Positions 60,866 to 64,000 of a DNA stretch of 64,000 nucleotides are shown here, piece after piece; position 1 is the first letter of the stretch, and every line of letters begins with the position of its first letter. The notes below the pieces were generated by a model. It worked only from the letters and a program-made list of their open reading frames with translations, was not told the origin of the DNA and did no database searches. The stretch is from Lachnospiraceae bacterium (lineage in GTDB: Bacteria > Bacillota > Clostridia > Lachnospirales > Lachnospiraceae): the NCBI GenBank assembly GCA_024682835.1, contig JAIKYU010000017.1:82651-146650 (forward strand), in the 5' to 3' direction. Position numbers and translations under genes: made by a program.

Positions 60866-62560
60866 ATGGATGTGAAGGATCGGTCAGGCGCAGGGCCCGA
60901 ATATCGGTCGTTCGGCAGAATGGCGGCGGTGGGAGCAGTCATCCTTTTTCTGGTATACTACCTTTATCATCTTTCCTTCGGAATTCATCTGGATGAGCTT
61001 CTCTTCATGGATTTGGGCGTATCGCTTGTCAAGGGCATGAAGCTGGTGGTGGAGAATTATTCCCCCTACCAGTTTTCCGAGTTGATTCAGTATCCCTTCA
61101 TGAAAACATATTATCTGCTGCGGGGGGACTTCACAGGCATTGTGCTGTTCATGAGATATGTGTATGCCGGCATTCAGTTGTTGCTGGCGGCCTACATATA
61201 CTTCTCCCTCAGGAGCCGATCGAAATCGCTTGCCTTCGTAGTGTCCTCCATGCATTTTCTCTATCGCTATCACTGGCCCACGATCAATTACAAAGCCCTT
61301 CTCTACTGGGGAACGATCCTTCTTTCGTTTTCATTATATCATTATGTGCGGACAGACAGAACCCGGTATCTGGCGCTTGCATCGGCAGGGATTATGATTG
61401 CGGCATTCGGAAACCCGTATGCCGTGATTCTGTCCATACCGACAGTGATTGCCCTGCTCCGGCTCATGGAGCGGAAAAAGGCATGGCGGGCGATTGTGTA
61501 TGCCGCCCTGTTCTGCGTCGGAACCGGACTGATGCTGGTATTGATACTGGCAGGAATTGGCGGTTGGGACCGCTTTCTGCAATGTCTGCCCTACCTTTTT
61601 GGCGATGGCACCTCGCAGCACAAGCTGACAAGCGCCCATCGGCTGACCCGGCTGTTTATCCCGATCGCATGTCTCGGGCTCGTTGAAAACGGCGTGGTGT
61701 TCGGTATTGATCGGATGGCAGAAAGGAAGGGAAGGCGTCTTCCCTGGGAGAAGGTGCTGAGCGGTGTCTTCCTGCTTGCCCTGCTCGTCATCTGCGGTGC
61801 ACGAATCCGTTCCGCCGGACCGAGCCGCTTCTGGTACGTTCTGCTTGCGGTTTTTCTCCTTGTCCCGTTCTGGTACAAAAAATCGGAGTGCACGGATTCC
61901 GAGAAAAAGAAGGTTCTGTATCTTTTTCTTCTGCCCGCTTGCTTCATGATCCTCGTGGCCATTCTTTCCACCAACCAGGGGATAGCCGTGGTGGCGTACG
62001 GGTGTGTGGTCGGTCTGTTCGGCATCGTCATGCTCAACTGGAAGGAGCCGTTTGGGCAAAAAGGCGGTAATATGCTGGGCAGACTGATCCTTGCCATGCT
62101 GCTGTTCGTCGCTGTTTTCTATGTCCCGGAGGACGGATCCGCCAATATGCTGCAGAAAAGAATTCCTGTGACAGAAGGACCGCTTCGGGGAATCTATGCG
62201 GGGGAGGAAATCTCACGCATGAGCAGAGAGGTCTGTGCGGTTGTCGCAAAGCAGGTAACTGCGGAGGATCGCTTGCTGATTGTGGCAGATACCGAGGAGG
62301 CGCTGATCGGCCAGGCTGCCAGTGCGGGGAGTTATGGAGGAAAGCCCGGGGGGATCGGCAGGGGACGGAATACGATCGATTCCGGAAGAAATCTACTGCT
62401 TTATGAGGTCAGTCCGGATCGTATGCCGACGGTGGTGATTGTCGACAGGAAATATATGGACGGGATTCCCTGGATGACAGAGACGCAGTTCTGGCAATAT
62501 ATCGATTCCCGCTATCAGGAGGCAGACGGAACGAATGATCAGTTTCTGGTCATGCGGTGA
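60866..62560 (+). CDS. Polytopic membrane protein, GT-C-like, unknown function
   Basis: 564 residues with about eleven transmembrane segments. The ATG follows the gtrA stop directly. The first loop FGIHLDELLFMDLGVSLVKG holds the acidic residues expected of GT-C enzymes. A soluble tail with EEISRMSREVCAVVAKQ follows the last segment. With ArnC-like and GtrA genes upstream it forms a plausible three-gene set of donor synthesis, flipping and transfer. It could be the transferase of that set; no specific family was recognised. Confidence 0.7.
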   Translation: MDVKDRSGAGPEYRSFGRMAAVGAVILFLVYYLYHLSFGIHLDELLFMDLGVSLVKGMKLVVENYSPYQFSELIQYPFMKTYYLLRGDFTGIVLFMRYVYAGIQLLLAAYIYFSLRSRSKSLAFVVSSMHFLYRYHWPTINYKALLYWGTILLSFSLYHYVRTDRTRYLALASAGIMIAAFGNPYAVILSIPTVIALLRLMERKKAWRAIVYAALFCVGTGLMLVLILAGIGGWDRFLQCLPYLFGDGTSQHKLTSAHRLTRLFIPIACLGLVENGVVFGIDRMAERKGRRLPWEKVLSGVFLLALLVICGARIRSAGPSRFWYVLLAVFLLVPFWYKKSECTDSEKKKVLYLFLLPACFMILVAILSTNQGIAVVAYGCVVGLFGIVMLNWKEPFGQKGGNMLGRLILAMLLFVAVFYVPEDGSANMLQKRIPVTEGPLRGIYAGEEISRMSREVCAVVAKQVTAEDRLLIVADTEEALIGQAASAGSYGGKPGGIGRGRNTIDSGRNLLLYEVSPDRMPTVVIVDRKYMDGIPWMTETQFWQYIDSRYQEADGTNDQFLVMR

Positions 62561-62602
62561 TCATGCCGTTTTGGCGCTGAACCGGAAAACAGGGGTAACG
62601 AT

Positions 62603-64000
62603 ATGATCATACTTCGCATAGTAAAGAAATTCAGACAGATTCTCTCCAGGCATCAAAAGATCCGGGTGGTGGAGCTTGGTGTCCTGATGGTGATTTCCGG
62701 ATTTATGGAAATGCTTTCGGTTACGCTGATCCTTCCGTTTATGGACGCGGTGATGGAGCCGGAGAGGATCATGCTGAAATCCTATATCCGGTGGGTGGTG
62801 AATCTGCTGGGAATAGAAAAACCCCGCAGCTTTCTGATCCTTCTGGCGCTGGTTCTGGCGGCCATGTATATTATCAAGAATATCTTTCTGCTTTTTCAAA
62901 TGCTTTTTCAGAACCGTTTTGTCTATCACCAGCTCTTTCTGACGCAGAAACAGCTGCTGCGAAGCTACCTGTCCCGACCGTATGAGTATTATCTCAGTGT
63001 CAAGTCCGGCGAGGTGCTGCGGGTGATCGGTACGGACACAACGGACGCCTTCGCCATCCTGACCCAGATCCTTATGATGTTTTCCGAGCTGGTGGTATCT
63101 GCCGTGCTGATGGTAACCATTTTTGTGATGGCGCCGCTTCTTACGGTTTCAGCCGGAGCCGTGCTGCTGGTCATGATTCTGTTGATTCAGCGTTTCAGCC
63201 GGCCGCTGCTGCGAAAGGCCGGGGTGGTGGCGAGAAAACGACGCGCGGATATGAATCAGTGGATGCTGCAGTCCATTCAGGGGATCAAGGAAGTCAAGCT
63301 GATGCGGAAGGAATCCTATTTTGAACGGAATTTTGACCGCGCGGGCAACGAGTATGTCAGAGCGCTGTATCAGAATATCACCCTGGGTTCCGTTCCGCGG
63401 TTTATGATCGAAGCGTCGACGATGAGCGTGCTGTTCATCGCCATTGCCCTGATGATCGGCAATGGCGCGGCGCTGAAGGAACTGCTGCCGGTGCTCTCCG
63501 GAATCGCCATGGCAGCGGTCCGTCTTCTTCCCGCGGCGAGCCGGATATCCGCCTGCCTGGCCAGCATCACCTACGGAGAACCCGCAGTGGACAAGCTGCT
63601 GGAGAATCTGAAAACCGTCCGCGAATATGATTCCGTACACGGAAAAGAGCAGACAGAGAACACATCGACAGATCGGCGGATCAGCAGCCTCGCAAAGGAA
63701 ATCCGCATGGAAAACGTGACGTACCGGTATCCGTCCGGGTCGGTTGACATTCTGGAAAACGCCGGATTTACGATCCGTTCCGGACAGTCAGTGGGAATCG
63801 TCGGCGCTTCCGGCGCTGGCAAGACCACGGCGGTGGATGTCCTGTTAGGTCTGCTTCGCCCTCAGGGCGGCAGTGTGCTGGTGGACGGGACGGATATTCG
63901 CCTGGATATGACCGGCTGGCTGTCCAATATCGGATATATCCCGCAGGCGATCTTTATGCTGGACGGGAACATCCGTGAAAATGTGGCCTTTGGCCTCGCG
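62603..64000 (+). CDS. ABC transporter, fused membrane and ATPase, PglK/MsbA-like (3' end outside window)
   Basis: The first 466 codons are visible and open to the end of the window. ATG 62603 has AGGGG upstream. Six hydrophobic segments are followed by the ATPase domain; Walker A is GASGAGKTT (401-409) and the Q-loop region is IGYIPQAIFMLDG. The signature and Walker B motifs lie outside. Half-size exporters of this kind include PglK, which flips lipid-linked oligosaccharides. With PglE- and PglD-like genes in the locus a flippase role is likely, but a lipid or peptide exporter cannot be excluded. No wzx-type flippase was seen. Confidence 0.82.
   Translation, partial: MIILRIVKKFRQILSRHQKIRVVELGVLMVISGFMEMLSVTLILPFMDAVMEPERIMLKSYIRWVVNLLGIEKPRSFLILLALVLAAMYIIKNIFLLFQMLFQNRFVYHQLFLTQKQLLRSYLSRPYEYYLSVKSGEVLRVIGTDTTDAFAILTQILMMFSELVVSAVLMVTIFVMAPLLTVSAGAVLLVMILLIQRFSRPLLRKAGVVARKRRADMNQWMLQSIQGIKEVKLMRKESYFERNFDRAGNEYVRALYQNITLGSVPRFMIEASTMSVLFIAIALMIGNGAALKELLPVLSGIAMAAVRLLPAASRISACLASITYGEPAVDKLLENLKTVREYDSVHGKEQTENTSTDRRISSLAKEIRMENVTYRYPSGSVDILENAGFTIRSGQSVGIVGASGAGKTTAVDVLLGLLRPQGGSVLVDGTDIRLDMTGWLSNIGYIPQAIFMLDGNIRENVAFGLA

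Noticed and set aside
1..64000. tRNA, rRNA, insertion sequences, prophage genes
   Set aside because: No cloverleaf, rRNA segment, transposase, integrase or phage structural gene was recognised on either strand.

Overview
The window looks like a large surface-polysaccharide (capsule, exopolysaccharide or S-layer glycan) locus of a Gram-positive Clostridia-type Firmicute, possibly a Lachnospiraceae relative. The signs are GGAGG-type ribosome binding sites, GTG and TTG starts, a LytR-CpsA-Psr protein, an M23/LysM/G5 wall endopeptidase, an HD-GYP protein, a small RelQ-type alarmone synthetase and no outer-membrane export genes. The species cannot be named from sequence alone. Almost every gene is on the + strand; only one SGNH-like lipoprotein and one YfhO-type membrane protein are on the - strand.

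Layout. 1-3751: end of a manC-type gene, a GT-C membrane protein, a radical SAM/SPASM protein and a UDP-glucuronate 4-epimerase type enzyme, closed by a terminator. 3843-9673: two SGNH-like proteins, a flavoprotein and a DUF6077-type membrane protein broken by one in-frame TAG. 9761-17672: phosphohexomutase, three GT2 glycosyltransferases, a WcaJ/WbaP-type priming transferase and an LCP ligase. 17718-25635: glmS joined to a small alarmone synthetase, a coiled-coil membrane protein, an M23 peptidase, HD-GYP and murA. 25622-32786: two divergent YfhO paralogues and a third large membrane protein. 32913-38951: fucose-isomerase-like enzyme, GT-C protein, a second priming transferase and a PglE-like aminotransferase. 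38931-39147: a non-coding repeat element. 39163-45526: a strong promoter with a dyad, gmd, three GT4 enzymes and a surface carbohydrate protein. 45559-62560: nonulosonate-like and amino-sugar genes (pseC, methylase, DUF4910, SpsF-like), an acyl-carrier module (ACP, adenylating enzyme, class III aminotransferase, AAC(3)-like acyltransferase), a VioA-like aminotransferase, ArnC-like GT, PglD-like acyltransferase, GtrA and a membrane protein. 62603-end: a truncated PglK/MsbA-type ABC exporter.

How it fits together (inference). ManC and Gmd feed GDP-sugars; the hexomutase, GlmS and the epimerase feed UDP-sugars; PglE-, PglD-, PseC- and VioA-like enzymes build amino sugars. Two priming transferases start lipid-linked chains, GT2 and GT4 enzymes extend them, the ABC exporter may flip them, and GT-C, ArnC and GtrA-type proteins may add residues outside. 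The LCP protein may attach the product to the wall.

Most noteworthy: a possible ACP-dependent amino-sugar acylation module (52001-58839); five genes with a -10 box only 6-9 bases before the ATG, suggesting leaderless mRNAs; an amber-split DUF6077 gene; two SGNH-like proteins each lacking a different catalytic residue; and a 175-bp repeat whose truncated copy supplies the last codons of an aminotransferase.
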